A stretch of 64,000 nucleotides of DNA from Diploscapter coronatus (GCA_964036155.1 OZ038422.1:9261201-9325200), one strand, 5' to 3'. Counted from the stretch's first letter, positions 22,001-37,100 are shown. The notes: generated from the sequence alone by a model not told the origin. Translations and numbers: made by a program.

Positions 22001-25000
22001 CAGTTTTTGTTTTCAAAATTGCAAAAACCACATGAAAAGTGCAGTGATTCTCGGATCGTTATTAAAAATTTATGAAGGCGTTCAAGTCAGAAAACCCAAA
22101 AATTGGATGGGTTTTATAAGATTTTGAATGCTTAGTCATCTTAGTCCAATTACTGATATCAGTAAAGGGAAAGATGGTTTGAAAGAGAAGTGATCGGAAT
22201 GAAACAGAACCAGTGAATGGGGACGAGATAGTTTGATTTGATTAGCAAGGGTTGCCAAGTGGTCATGAAAGATTAGGAAGATTTATTCAGTTTTATTTCA
22301 TTTTGAAGGATAGACGAACAAAAGGGGTTGAGATATTCAAAATGATTTTTCCTTGATACACGACCAACTGATAATGAATATTCATACAGGCTTTTCCTTT
22401 CTCTTAATTTTCCTTATCAAATTTTCTGTCGCTTTCCAGAAATTGATTATAGGCCCCATCGCCTAGGAAAGTTTCGATCGGAATTCGATAAAAATGCGAA
22501 ACATTAGAACTTTTTTCTCGATCAAATAAAATGATCTGACGCAAACTCCATTTGCCTTTGTTTCACTCACAGAGAAGATAATTTTTGTCGATCAGTTTTG
22601 ACTAGCTGCAACGGGAATTTTATGACGATATTGCGTATATTTTGGCTGCATTTGACTATAAAATGCTTCCGTTTCGCTAGGAAAACATTTAGGAATGAGA
22701 TAGGGCCTGAGGGGCATTAACTGTGCCGAATATTTGTATTGAATTTTAAAGATAGGATTTTCTCATATCTTGAACTTTCTAATATTTTCTTCCTGCAATA
22801 CAATGTACTTTTTTTTTTTTTAGATATTACGTGCACATTCTCTTGCATTTTTCTGGAGTTTCTAACAACTTCTTTACATTTTTAAAAGCTCAGTACGATT
22901 TTCGTCTTTTCCACGAATTTAACAGCTCTAGCTACCATTTTTTATCACCATTATATCGATCATTTTTTTCCCAACACACGTTGCTCAGATAGGATTCCCT
23001 GTATGAATGAAAGGTCGAAACGATTTTCCCCATTTCATAGCGTATTTTTCGCATTTCATTTTCAGCATGTTTGCTCTGGTTCATTTTTCTCCTACCATTT
23101 CGTGAGACTCTCCACATTTCTCCATACAACTTTTTCTGCCGTATCATCGCTCGTCCTTGTGTGAAAGTTATTGCTGCTCAAACGCTAAAATGTTATATTT
23201 GGTCAGACTTTTTTGAGAATTTTATGACATTTTAGTGAATTATGATCGAAGTCTAACAAAATTTATATTAGTATCTTTTCTATACACTCTTCTTAATCAT
23301 AGATAGGAGAATTTTTCCTGTTTGTGAAAAGAATTGGGAAATTTTTGGAGACTTTTTATATCTGGTTGATTTTAGCAGAAATAATGTCAGCCTGCAATCT
23401 ATGTACTATTTTATCACGGGGAAGGATTTTGAAAGAAAAAGTTGGAATTTTACGGCTCTCAATCTCACACTGGGCGATCAGTTTTTTTTTTTTTATATGT
23501 TTGGCAGGAGAATTTTGGAACGCTTTGAGTTGTGTAGATTGGTTGCAGCGTTGATTTTGGTCTTTAGACTCGACCTTTGAGTATCAAAAACTTCTTCAGC
23601 CATTCCTTTTCGTTTCATGGCCTATAAAACCTGGTGGTTATTATGCTTAGGACAGCTTTTTTGTGTGAGCTATAAAGCATGCCCACTTCTTCATTGAGTC
23701 AATTGGTCGATCGAGAGTCGTTCTTTATTTTCATACGTAGATGCGGCAATAAATTGGTCGTCATGTTTCCTTATTGGTTGTTGTTTCATATTTGCAATTT
23801 TGGAAATGGGATTATTTTTCGGCACTTACTAAATTGGTCTGGAATAAAATTAGCTCATTTTGAAGTCATCGTTGAAAGCCGCTGTTCTCGGATATTGAAA
23901 AAGGCTAAATTCCGCTGTCGATAATTCTTGGATGCTAATTCTGATTCTGGACTTTTCAAGATAAAAAATCGATTTTGTTTTGTATGCTTTCAATATCAGA
24001 ATTTCATTCATCTACTCGAATGATAATCATTTTCATCTTTCAAGATGTTTTTCATGATTTGTAAGATTTTTTATCAAACCTATTTTAAATCGAACTTGAA
24101 TATTACTTTTTCTGAAATGACTTTAATCAGCTGAGTTTCGTGCGATCGTATATTGATGATTAGAGAGTAAAGAGAAGCAATGAAAAGTGAAGAAAAAAAT
24201 TCTAAAATGAAGAGAATTTGAGAAGCAGAGACTTAATATCACGAGAAATGAGCAGTGCAATGCGTGTGAGAAACGATGCGTTTTGTGGATTGCGAACGAA
24301 ACCCTCTCAACTCGCTGCTTTTCTGATTCTCTCATTTCCACGAGTCATCTCTCACTTGGATGAGTGGTTCCTCGCAAAAATGCGAGAATGTGTAGCGGAA
24401 AGCGCGAAACTCGAATGGTGCTAAACATTCTGGAAGAACCAAGGATTTGATTTTGAATTTGTAAGTGGGATCGAAAAAATCCGAAATTAGATGGAAATGA
24501 AATTTTGAGGATAGAAGTTTTAATTTATCCAAAAGTCAAATCATCGGAATCGAAGCTGAATCGGAACTTCATCACGGCTCTAACAGAATACTAGAATTAG
24601 ATCAAATGAGTTTTTGAATGTGTGCAATAGAAATTCTTTGCAACCCTGGACAGTATTCAGTCAAGAATCACGTCATTCTGACAATATATTGGGCAATGTA
24701 AACAGTTTGTTTGGAAGTGTTAGAGCAAAGTAATCTTTGTAACATTTCTGCTGAAAATCACATGGCAATTATTTTCCGACTCATGATTTGTATCTAGAAA
24801 AGAGCTGAAATTTATATTTCTGAAAATCAACTCGGTTGATTCTCTTCTTTCAACTTTGAAAGTTAGAATTCCGATTTCGACTAATGTGATCGATAGGGTT
24901 CACCTATTTTGGGCTCTTCTCTGACATTAGATGGGTTTATGCATAATCGAGTTGAGACACGACTGCATAATTGCAAGACTGATAACCGCAGCGACGGGTT

Positions 25001-25689
25001 TAGGTGCTGAGTGTGAGTTCATATGACAGATAAACCCGTGGAGAGATGCGAGGACGAGAAATCAGGAGGGTTTTCGGGTTTTCTGCTCATTCCAATATTC
25101 AACAGAGTCGGTTTGCTGCGAGAGATCGTCATGATGCATCATTATTCGTAATTGATAAAACTTGAATGTGACTTTCCATATTTAAATATTTGACGACTAC
25201 TGTGAGTCTTGCTTATCTTTTACTAGAGCTTCTGGCTAAGTTCTCGTTGGCTGATAAGAAACGGATAGATCAGAATTTGTTCGAGATATCAATGTTTAAC
25301 TCTAATTCTGATTTAGATTTCTAAGTTTTTGAAAAGTCATTGTAATTCCGGTATTTAAAAATTTCCACCCCAATCCCCACCCTTGATGGGAAGAATATGA
25401 TGAAGTTTCAAGTTTTATCAGTTCTTCTAAAAATAATCTGATTTTTTCCAGAAATTATTTTTAAAATCTTGAAAATTAGCGTGATTGACATTGCTTTCTG
25501 AAAGAGAATATTCAGGAAGTGTGATACGTTTATCTCTCGTTCTTTCACCTCAAATTTACTCGAGTTAGGGCAAAATTTACTACAGGCCTACCAGACAATG
25601 TTTGTCTTTCTCGCTCCATTTGACTCATTCTTTATTTTGTGTTTGATTGTGAATCTTATTGGCTTGTGTCTGGCAGCCTGCCAATGAAC

Positions 25690-25990
25690 AACAGGTAGAA
25701 ATTGTCAGTGATAGGGCAGAGACGGAGAGAAAAGAGTAGAACAGACAGAGTAACGGAGGGAATCGGAGAAATTGATAGGACAGAGGAAAGAGGCAGAGTG
25801 ATAAGAGAGGAGACAAGAGGGAGAGAAAGAAATAAAGACTCATTGCTTTCGTGTGGTTGTCACATGCAATGCTGGCGCATCGCAACAATGCAGGCAGGCT
25901 ATAGATAAGACATAATGAAGAGTGCGCAGAGGGACAGGAAAACAAAAGATAAGAGGGAAAAGACGCATACGGTTGACGATAGAGCACATG
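25690..25990. repeat. Purine-rich low-complexity tract
   Basis: The plus strand is dominated by A and G with repeated GAGAGA, AGACAGAG and GAGGAGAC-type blocks. It gives open frames on both strands (25625-25987 minus, 25702-25908 plus) whose products are low complexity and show no domain. Confidence 0.5.
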
Positions 25991-28158
25991 AGAAACCCCT
26001 TCTCTGATACTCTCTTCTACTATTTCCCTCTCTCAATTTGTATATCTGTATTCAATTCCAGAAATACCCAGATTCGATATTGCTATCGATTGTCGTCAGA
26101 TTACCTTTCAATCATTTTTTCTTCGAAATTTTTCGAGTTTCGTAATTCAGGATTTGTGAATGAGATTTCCCAATGGAAACTCTTCATAGTCAGTTTCTTC
26201 TTTTTGCAATCTTTTCTTTAGCAATGGAGTGCGAATGGAGTTTGATTTGATTTGATTGCTAATATGCTACGCAACGCGCCTTTTCCATTGACGATTTCGA
26301 TGATTTGGCTGTTTATATTTCGTGTTTTTCGTAAGCGCCATCCTGACTGCAAGAATGAGAATGACTGTTGGGATTCACTTTTCCGAACACTGTTTTGATA
26401 TGTTTCCGTTTTGATTCTTCCAGCTGACTTTCTAAAATTCAAAATACAGAAAAAGATGTAAAAATTGAGGTTCTTATATTTTATTCTGACAAGGCTAAAC
26501 TAAATCTAACATTTTTAAAAGATAGAAACTGTCCATTTTCTCCTGAAAATTTTCTATAGTTTGAAAAAAAAACGGAATAATTCGATAACAAAAATCTAGA
26601 TGGAGTTTCTCATGAATCAGATGTTTCTCGACAAATCTAAAATGGATGATTATTTCTTTTTATTTTGAAAGAATTCGATTTATCCCCGGATTTATTATTC
26701 GATGAAATGTCGAACTGAACCCCACTGCGACACCCACGTGTGAGTGCGAGTGAGTGCCTTTGTTTATACAGTGAATGAGACACGAAATCACTGAACTCGA
26801 GGAAGGCAAAAAAGAGAGAAAGAGTTCAGATCATATGAAACTCTGACTAACCACCAACACGGCATTGTGATCCTGGGATGTTGGGATTTTTTCCCCCTCG
26901 GATTCCATAAATCCACCCATTTTAGTTTCTCTAGGGCCAAAAATCCGGTTTTATTCCTTACTTTTATGTCGATTTTACGATGATCATGAAATGGTTGAGA
27001 TTTTTAAAGGTCATATAGAAATTTGTCTGAAAGTCAGCCCTGAGTTCTCTTTCCTCGATAAATAAAGTTAAATGTTCCTTTCAAATTCTGCAAAAAAAAT
27101 TTGTAAGAGCCAAAGATTCACCTCTATTTTGCTCACCTTGCGCTTTTTTAGATGCTTGACTTTTTCATGATTCCCTTTCCGAATGCTTATTGTGCACTTC
27201 ACAGAGGGACCTCGTGATTTTCGTCAATCCTTCCTCCTCTCGCCTTTCGCCTTTCGACTGTATGCCTGAACTACTGACTGATGCGCATTCCTGTTCCCTG
27301 ATATCCTAGCATTTTTGTTGTTTTTCTTCTTCCTCTCTTACTCTTTCAATTTATTATCCTTTCATTTTAGAGAAACTCGTTGTTTATTCCTATTTTATCG
27401 TCTAATTTCTACGTTGAATATGGAGAATTTTTAGCAGAACTCTAATTATTTGACAAAATAGTTGGTTTGATGAGGATATAACCGAAATAGAACAAATGAA
27501 ACACCTAAATCGCTATGTGGTCACGAAGGCATCGCCCGTTCCCGTCATCGGCGTAAATCCAGTACGGATTACGGTGATACTAAAATTAGAGTTTGACGGT
27601 AATTATTGATGGGAAACTTTGATTTTTCTGCTAAAAATAATAACCCAACGATAATTTTTCCTGCTAAAAATAAGAATGACGAACAAATCAAGCAGTTTAT
27701 TTATAGCTTGATGTTCACCACGCGTGCCTGCCCAAATATGTCAAAACGATGCAGGGCTATTTTTGTTGATCGATAAAAAAGAATTGATAACGATCCCAGA
27801 GTGATTGCGTTGGATTGGGAGGGGAAGGGAGAAGGGAAGGAAGGAGAATGATCGCGAAAAGTGACGTGATTTGGGGTGGTCCATGCGAGAATGTGGGAAT
27901 GTACGAGCACGGATCGAATGATTGCGGATTAACGAACGTTTTTCGCGTCTTTCGAACTGTTAACTTGTTGTCCTCAAATGATAAGCACACTGTTAACGCA
28001 CAACACGAAATTTTTGACTATTCAACTTCTTCATTAAAATTATTCTAAAATATGAAATTTTGCAAGGAAAAATAAGAAAAGTAAGCTAAAAATGAAATGT
28101 TTATAAAGAAAGAAAAGGCTAATGATGAAAATGATTGATTTTGCGATTTCAGATAAAA

Positions 28159-31100
28159 ATGGTAGGCGCCGAAGATGGACACGCTATGAGCCAAGTAACT
28201 GGCGGAGGAAAAGGCGAAGGAGAGACGAAGACAACGACAACGCAGCAACAACAACAAGCTGGACAACAACAAGGTCAGCAACAGCAGCAAGCACAACAGC
28301 AACAGACAACAAAACAACAACCAGCTGCCAACCAGGACGACGGAAAGGATTCGGAGTCGGAAGAGGATGATGGAACCACCGAGGTGGGATTTTTAGTCTT
28401 TGAAATGAACTTTCTCTCAACACAACATCCTTCTAAATTTCATTCAGTTTATTTGCCTTTTTCTTCAAACAACAAACAAAACCTTTGGCTTTACTACTCT
28501 CTATTCTTTCTTCGCCATGATATTCTATTCCGTTCTATTCTAAACGTGTCCAGAAAGTGAGTTCGAAGAAAAATGCCGTTTTCGTTGTAAAGAGTGAGTA
28601 AAATGAGTAATGCCGTTTTTGAAAAGAAGAAATGCAAAATAAAAACTGGCGGATATTGTTTCATGCCGAAAACACAAAGTTATACATCAAAATTCTGAAT
28701 TAAAACCGGAAAATGGTTCGGAAATGACGATATTTTGATAGTCTTTTATCAATTGTTCTTTCGGAAAGGAAATAGCAATTTTGATTATCAAAAATTACGC
28801 GATTCTTATCAGTGCTGTTGATGTTTAGAAATGAGATATTCTCTCGAATTGATCTTCATTCTTTCTGAATTTTTTTACTTTCTAGATTTCACCATTCATT
28901 AGAGAGCTTGCGCGATAACACTTTTCGGCGAAGTTTTGAAATTGAAATTACCAAATTCTAAAATCCTGATTTTCCGGTTTTTTTTTTCTAAATTTATCGC
29001 AATCATATCATCTGAGGGGCATGCGAGTTTCATTCATCGCAGCCAAAACAGCTGTTGAGTGGCTGTGTTTGTGTTTTTGTTGCCTCTCGCATTCTTCTGC
29101 TTCTCTGCTGCTCTCTTCAAGCAATTCTTATCTCTAATCAATCCTCCCTTTCTCTATAGTCTCTTCTATCCAAATTACTATCTCTTTACTGTCCTCGTGT
29201 TCGAATTCTCATTTTTCCGATGGCATTTTCATTTTATTGATGATCGCTAGAGAAACATATGCTGGAGAAAAAGGAACAGTATGAAAAATCCAAGGCAGGA
29301 AAAAAGATAAAAAAAAAAACATATCTTGCAAGGATTTAGGAAAATTATAAAATCCGAAAAATTTAGAAATATCGATTTTTTAAGAAAAATGATAGAAAAC
29401 TGTCGAGAGCACAAGAAAACAGGAAACAATACGTGAGATGTAATAAAGCGAAAAAAAACAAGCAGCAAATGATAGCGCACGATGTTAACGAGAAGAGGGA
29501 TATGAGGAATAAGAAAAGAAAAACCTTTACTCTCTGACGCCTCACTTTGTCCCTCCTTCTCTCGCTTCCGAGCGATCTCTAACCTTTTCCCTCACATTTT
29601 CCAAATGAGTCTTTTTTCTTCTCTGTTTCTTTTCCCCTCTCTCCATTCCCGAGTTCAATCGATTTCATCTCTAATTTTTCTCATTTCCTACTTCTTCAAC
29701 CTCAGAACCCGATTGCTCCCAGCATTTCTGCATTGTTTCCTGTTTCTGTCTCAGTCTACCTGCTTCTCGGTGCCTATTTTACTTTTCGCATCATTTCAAC
29801 TGTGCGACAAAAGTTGAGAGAGGAGGTTCATTTGATAATCGAAAGATCAAATGCTTTCAAGACAACAGTCCGAAATCGGGGTAATTTTTTGTTAAATTAG
29901 AGTAAAAGTTATTCACTTCATAAGTTTTTCTGCTTATCATATCTTGGAAGATTTTTTTTTATCATGAATGGCAAATGCTAAGCTCGAATTACTAGGCTTG
30001 GTCAAATAAGATTAGTATACTATTCACTTGACAGTGCTTATTTAATCACTTCTCGTGAGATGAAGTCTAACAGGGAAATTAAGAATTTTTCTTGCCAGAA
30101 TTAATTTGATTTTTCTAGATTCTGGAAGAGTCACCAGATCGACGATGGTCGAAACGACGCGAACAGGTCAAGCAACGGGACGTACCGGGTATCGACGTCG
30201 CCTACTTGGCGATGGACAATGAAACTGGTTAGTTTGAAATGTTATTCTCGACTTTTTAAAATCAAATTTGTGATATTTATTTATTTTTGGAGTATAATCG
30301 TGCTGATAATTAAATCGAATGAATGTCTCAAAAACTCGTCAAGTCAAGATTTTTTCCTACTTGGAACGAGTTTTCATGTATATTCGAAATATTGCTATCT
30401 TTTCTGAGATCTTACACTAAATTACGAATTTGCAGGTAATGAAGTCGTGTGGAACGAGGTGCAATTTTCGGAGAGGAAAAATTTTCGGGCACAAGAGGTA
30501 AAAGCCTATCTTTCTTTTTGAAAGACGATTAATTTTTCAGGAGAAGATAAATGCGGTGTTCGACAGCCTGACGCAGTTGGTGCACACGAATTTGGTGAAA
30601 TTCCACAAATACTGGACTGATGCCAAATCCGACAAACCCAGGGTAATTTTTAGATTTTTTTTTCTGAAAATCATAACGAGCACATCTGCTAGGAAATGAG
30701 ATTTTATCGCGGAAATATAAAATTTTCGGTGAATGAAATGAAATGGCGAGTTTAGTACTTGTCTTACTAAAAGTTGAAATTATTCAAGTTTTACTGAGCA
30801 TGAGTTTTTTTAATGAAATAAATTGGAAAGAAAAGTGATGGTTGAAATAATTGATTTTTGCAGGACAAAAATAGAAAATTGAAAAATTTTGGAAAGAATT
30901 GATTTATGAAATACTAAAAATAGAATTTTCAGATCATCTTCATCACGGAGTACATGTCTTCAGGTTCGATGTCTCAATTCCTGCAGCGAACCAAGAAGGC
31001 CGGCACTTCTGTCAGTATGAAGGTACGGTAAAATTTTCCCCTATTATTTTTTGACAGTACCTTTCGAATTTCTCAATGAATGAGAAAAAATCACTTGTCA

Positions 31101-34100
31101 TGCAGAAATTTCAGTCGTGGAAAAAGTGGACCGCCCAAATTCTGTCCGCACTCAACTATCTCCATACATACAAGGTTGGACGATTTTTATAATTGAGAGA
31201 GAGAATTTTGAATTTCCAGCCTCCAATAACACACGGGAACTTGACGTGCAACACCGTCTTCATCCAGCAGAACGGTCTAATCAAAATTGGATGTGGTGAG
31301 AATTTCTTTTCAATTAGATTGTTTATTGAAAAAGTTGGAATATTTTCGAATTATCTTTCTGAAAGATGCGCGCAAGTGCGATTTTGCCTATTTTTTATTC
31401 GCTTGAGCTTGAAATTTAAAAAATCGCTACACAAGTTTATTCCTCACTAAAATGAATGAAACGATTTATTGTAACGTGGGGAATCAGGGTAACTATTATG
31501 AGTTCTAAACGACTAAAATTAGGCATAATTCTGAAAGATGGAGGAGACGAAGGCATTCTGGGTAAGTTCCAGTAAAAATAGTGCCTCGTGTCGTTTTATC
31601 GTTGTGAAAAACTCAGGCTTGTTGGAAAACCCGTTTTTAGAAAATTTGCATCATGAGCAATAGATTTTTGATCAAGGACATTTCTCAAAAATTCTAAATA
31701 GCTAAAGCTTGAATGACATATATTCCATTCGAAACAACTGCAAAGTTTAATTCAAATTTCGCATTTCCCGAAAAACTTTTTCAACTTTTTAAATGAAATT
31801 TGCCAGAATCATTTTTTAAGAATTTGAATTTAATACAATAAGCCTGAAATTGTGTATTTTCGTCGAGAGTCAAATCGCAAACTCCTTACCCTGGCCGTAG
31901 CATAATTCAAAGACGAGCTTCAAAAAATACCGTGTCAATTTTGGAGATTTCCGTTTTTCTGCAATGCTTTTGCTTATTTTGTTAGCTTTCGTCCATTATC
32001 GTTTCTTTGGAAAAGAATAGCGAAAAAGTATCGCTTGAAGTGGTGAATTTTTTCCGAAATTTCCCTTTTTGTTTCCACGATTTTCCCCCGAAATGCATTG
32101 CACAAATTGAAAATTATCTCGCGCGAAAGTAAAAACCAGAGAAAATTGAATTTTTGAGACGAAATACGAGATACATCACACAGCACGCTTCATTCATATG
32201 TTTGTGAACAGAGTCGATGAAAATTAAATTTAGGAAATTAGGTGAGGATGAGTATTATCACTATCAGTCTTCATCATCAATGATGTGAAGAAGAAAAAGA
32301 TATTCGATTAATTGAAATCAGCTCTGTTTGTGAATATTTGAAAGAAATAAACTTTAAAATTAGTTATTTTAAATTTTCAGTTGCTCCCGATGCAATCCAC
32401 CACCACGTGAAGACCTGCAAGGAGACCTTCCGATATCTGCACTACATCGCTCCGGAATATGAACGTAGGGTTTTTCTTTTTATTTTTAAGAAATGAACAA
32501 TTAGCCTCGAATTTATTCCATTTTATCAGGAAGTTGGATATTTCATGAAAATTGATCCATTTTAGCATCATCAAATTGAAGATTAATAGTTTCAAGGAAA
32601 TATCTTTAGAAAACAACATGGTCACTCCTGCAGCAGACATCTATGCATTTGGTGTGTGTGCGTTGGAGGTAAAATTAAAAAAAGAACGAGCAATAATTTG
32701 AATAGAATTTTCATTCAATTGAACACAGAAATATTGAATTCATTTTTAAATTTTTCGAATAATTAACTTGGATTTTGAAAGAAACGATTTATTGAAATGT
32801 TTGAGATGGCAATGACGGGCGCGTTGGTGAACCCCTCCTCTTCCAGTTCGAGCTCAGCGTCGAACGGCGGCACGACACCTGGAGCGCCCACGACGACGAC
32901 GACGTCCACGACTTCTGAAGGACCCGTTCCCGAAGAGGTCATCGAGAAGGCCGTCCGCTCACTTGAAGATCCTCTCCAAAGGGTATGAGTTATGCGATTT
33001 TTGCAGATTTATAAGGACTTATTCAGGATTTCATCGAGCAATGTCTTCGCAAAAATCCCCTAGAGCGACCCACAGCTCAGCAATTACTCTACCATCCTGT
33101 CTTCTTTGACGTAAGTTGATATTTTTAGGGACATTTATATATTTTTAGAGATGTCTTATTTTTGTATTTGAAATAGTCTTAGAATATTTCGTTATTTTCT
33201 CAATCTTTAACTTTTCAGATATGCACTCTGAAGCTGATAGCGGCTCACGAAGTCATCGACTCACAGGAAGACTCGGACAAGTCCATCACCAAACTGCCCG
33301 AGCTCAACATGGATGATGTGGGTTTTTTTTTCAGATTTTTAGATATTTTAAGATTGATTGTTTTAAAAGGAATAGTTATTTAATTTTCTTATGAAAATTT
33401 TAATTTTTTCAACATTCAATAAATTCATGCGCGCGTAGATTTTTAATGGAATTTTATCATTTCCTCTCTTCTTATTCCCAAAATTCTCTAAATTTATCTG
33501 GAATTGTGCTCTCATTTCCGGTTCCGTAATTTCCCTGTTCTTGATCCACTCAAAGGGCATCTTTATTTAGCCCCGGTCAATAGGTCACTCTCGAGGATGT
33601 TGCTCATCGCCGGAAAGAGACCAGGCAAAATCGAGAGAGTCGGAAAAAATGAGTGATGCTAAATATTTGCACGGTGAATTTCTTCATTTCATCTCTTTCG
33701 TCGTCTTGTTTTAGCAAGTGTTTATCCTCTTCGCATTTGTATCTTTTTCCGTATCATTTTTTTTTTTATCAGAGACGAGAGATGACGAAAATGTGCCGTT
33801 TCTGAAGAGTAAGGCGAAAACCATGTAGAACAAACAACGAAATGAGTTTACCAGAACCTTCTCTAACTTTTCGCATTTTACCTTTACTGATAAGATTTGA
33901 CAAGACTTGAAGAGAAATGCTTGAAGATATGGTAAATCGAATGATAATTTGTACAAATCCCTCACTATCAAAAGTGAAAATACAAATTTCGGTGAAGTTG
34001 TCATTGGTTTTCCTCCAGAAATGGAAAATTTTTGCAGGTAGTCTGCGCGATCGGCGAGCACCAATTCGCGCGTCGTGTGGCGACGAACTTCATCTCGGAC

Positions 34101-37100
34101 ATTAACAAATTCCTCGATGAAGTCCGAGAAGGCATTTATCCTATCGGTATTATTCGTTTTTAAAACAAAAAACGATTAATCTTACTGTTTCCAGGAGCCA
34201 GCAATCGACGGCGGCGAAATCCGAGCTCCCGCAGCGTGTCCTCGACCACCAACGAAAGTGCACAGAGTGAAAATGCAGGGCAAAGACGGAACGAGGAGGA
34301 GACTGGTAGGAAGGATTTTTTGTTGTTGAAATTTCATCTTAATATCACTTTTATTAAAGTGCATGAAGATCGAAATCTTCAAATGTTTTACTTGAAAAAG
34401 ACGGCTCTCTTCCTGAAATGGATGAAAACAAGGAAATATTCAGGCTCCCAATCAGACAAGTCTCGGAATCGTCGCGACTCGACGCCTCTGACGAGTGGCA
34501 TCGACCATCCTTCCTCCTCCAATGCAAATACTCCGAATTCCGTCTCTGGAAAAGTGCAGAATGGTGGTGGAAGGCAAAAGGTAGACGCGCATTTTTGATT
34601 GATTTGAAATTTAGATCGAACAATTAAATGCAATACTTTGATTTCCACTTTATGATGAATATTGTACTAGAATTGATGTACTCGCAGTTCATAATAGTTA
34701 TCCTAATCTTGCATGAGAATTTATGGCCAATTTTCATCCAGCAATAGTTAGGAGAATTGCAAATCTGCTCTCCTTGCGAATGATCGATTATTCTGATTTT
34801 GCCCTCTGCTTTTCATTTGCTTCCGCTAAATTTTATTCGATTTGCTAAAGTTTTGATTTCTGCCGAGGCTGTTCATTTTTGGAGTTTCATTCATTCGATT
34901 CATTCACTTTGGCGCATGAAAATTTTAATCAGCACTCATGTTAGATGACACATTTTTGAATCTCACTCATCTGGATTCTAATCATGTCGATTTGATAGAA
35001 CTTTCTGAAATTTGAACTTTTCCAAGGTTTTTTTTTCGAAAGTTCAAGTTTCTGAATCAGGAGAAGTATTAAATATCCAACAACAATTGCATTGTCATTC
35101 TGTAGCTCATCCGTCTCTTTCGTGACGACACAGTTTATGTGGAAGAACGTCAGAATCAGAAGTGGTACGACGATCCGACAAATGTGGCAACGACGTCGGA
35201 CTCTGATACCCGAATATCCCGCTTCAGCGGACTCAGAAACCGTCACTTCGCTCAGAACCCCTCGACCGCATTCTTGCCTATCAGCGAAGATTTTCTCGAG
35301 GGACTTCTTCTCTGGCTCTGGTCAATTGTCTGCAGTATTTTCCGTGCTGCATGGGAGAAGGCTACAGAAGACGTCTCGAACGATGCACTAGATGATGTCA
35401 TCGTAACAACGACGTCAACATCACAAGATTCGGAAGCCCCGACGACAAGCCGCAAATCGTCAATTACGGTGAGCATCAATTCCCCTTTGAACTAATTTGG
35501 GAGAGTTGCTTGCTTCGTGGAGTTGAGTTTTGTCCGAATCATCGTCGTCGAGATGGGTTGTCGTCGTGACGTCGTCACCATTTGAGTGGAGTGTTTCAGA
35601 GCCTCAACAACGGTCGTCGGGATTCGTTGTCTTTTGTCGCTGCTTTTGCGTTGTCTAGTGTCATTTCCCATTGATTTCTTTCATTTCAGGGCGCGAATCT
35701 AAAATTTCTAATGCTTCTATGCTTCATTTCTTTCTGCTTCTAAAAATCCTATGATTTGCTGCCGAGTTTCGAAATTTCGTGTCGTTTGCGCCTTGTCGTT
35801 CGGAATGCGCAGAGCTTGCAATTTTCCAACCTTCTAAATTTTGAAAATTAAAAGAACATCTATGATTTGATAAACTTTAGTGAATTGATCAGATCATAGA
35901 CCAGGGGAAAATCGATTGATTTATTAATTTTCAGTCCGGTGAATCAGCCTATCCAACCACTTCCAGTACAGGCCCCCATTCTCGCGCCTCTCCCTCGGGG
36001 GATGTGTTGAATACCTCGAATGCGAGTCAATCATCATCTCAATCGGCCCAATCCACTCCGGCCAATGCAAGTCAGCAACAATCTCAAAGTACACAGGGCA
36101 GTGCACAGGGTAAAAAGACTGCTTTGATTATTTTCATGAATTTATCGGCTATTTCGAAACCACATGATCTCATAACATGAGAAATGGTTAAATATTGCGA
36201 GAAAAATGCCTATCCTATTATATGATGACTATTCCATCTTTTTTTTCTTAAACTTGTGTATCAGAAATCATTCGAAACTTAACAAGATTTTCACTTCATT
36301 TATAAGGGATTTGTGGTTGTTTTTACAAAAGATAAAGTCCCACGAGTTTTACGGCTTCGTTTGCAGCCGGCACTCGCCTGACTCGCGGTCAATCAGTGAC
36401 GGAGGCGGACGGATATGCTCGGGACACGGGCACAGTCCAGAGACAGAGAGGCGATGGAGGAGCAGCTCGGTCAGAGAGCGCAGAGAGGCAGGAACAGAAG
36501 GACGACAGTCACAGGGAGAACAGGACCATCAAACAGATGAAGATCACCAAGGAGGGACGGTGAGTCGTTTGGGGGAGGAAAAAATTAGCTATCTAGAAAA
36601 TCATCAAATTTATGCAAACTTACTTAAAGAAATTCGATTTCTCGACTTCAAATAAACTTTATCTTCGGACTAAAGTTGTGTGCGTGTGTGTGACTGAAAA
36701 TTAAATTAGAGAGGTTGATCTTCATGGATAAATCGATACTTTTCAGAAAACGTATATTTTGAGAAGAAATAGAATATTTTACAGAGAACTGAAACTGTGG
36801 GTGCAATTGGAGGATCTGATGAATCGGCAGCTGACCACGGAACTGGCCGATGAGGACACTCCGCAGACACTCACCGACAATCTCGTCTATCACGGATTCA
36901 TTTGTGAGGTAAATAATCTCGATTTTTATACCTTTTCCGAGTATGAAACAAGTTATCGAAAATTTCCTGCTAAATTTTCTTTCACAAATTGTCCCATATT
37001 TAATTTTTTATCATTTTTCTTCCTTCTTTCGATATATTTTTTTTTCAAACTTTACATTTGCAGGAGGATCGTCATATCGTCGAACAGGAGCTATCGTTGG

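Larger units (their letters stand above)
16058..28158. other. 12 kb without coding exons, regulatory/5' territory
   Basis: No domain-bearing or phase-consistent exons were found on either strand. Striking composition tracts include a C/T-rich stretch at about 17400-18130, C/T-rich patches at 20400-20800 and 27180-27360, and a purine-rich stretch at about 25690-25990. A GC-richer patch at 18480-18680 has short repeats and the hairpin GCAGTGCAGCACTGC. The nrbp-1 start is preceded by an acceptor (GATTTCAG) 8 bases upstream of its ATG, so 5' UTR exons probably lie somewhere in this region. Long open frames here are low-complexity by-products of the tracts. No tRNA or rRNA was recognised. Confidence 0.45.

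Noticed and set aside
25625..25987. 120-codon minus-strand hydrophobic frame
   Set aside because: It arises from a purine-rich tract; Ser/Leu/Phe low complexity and no signal peptide-like start followed by a mature domain.
28045..28423. Minus-strand Leu-rich open frames
   Set aside because: Antisense of the Gln-rich first exon of nrbp-1; CAA/CAG repeats read as Leu/Cys/Val on the other strand.
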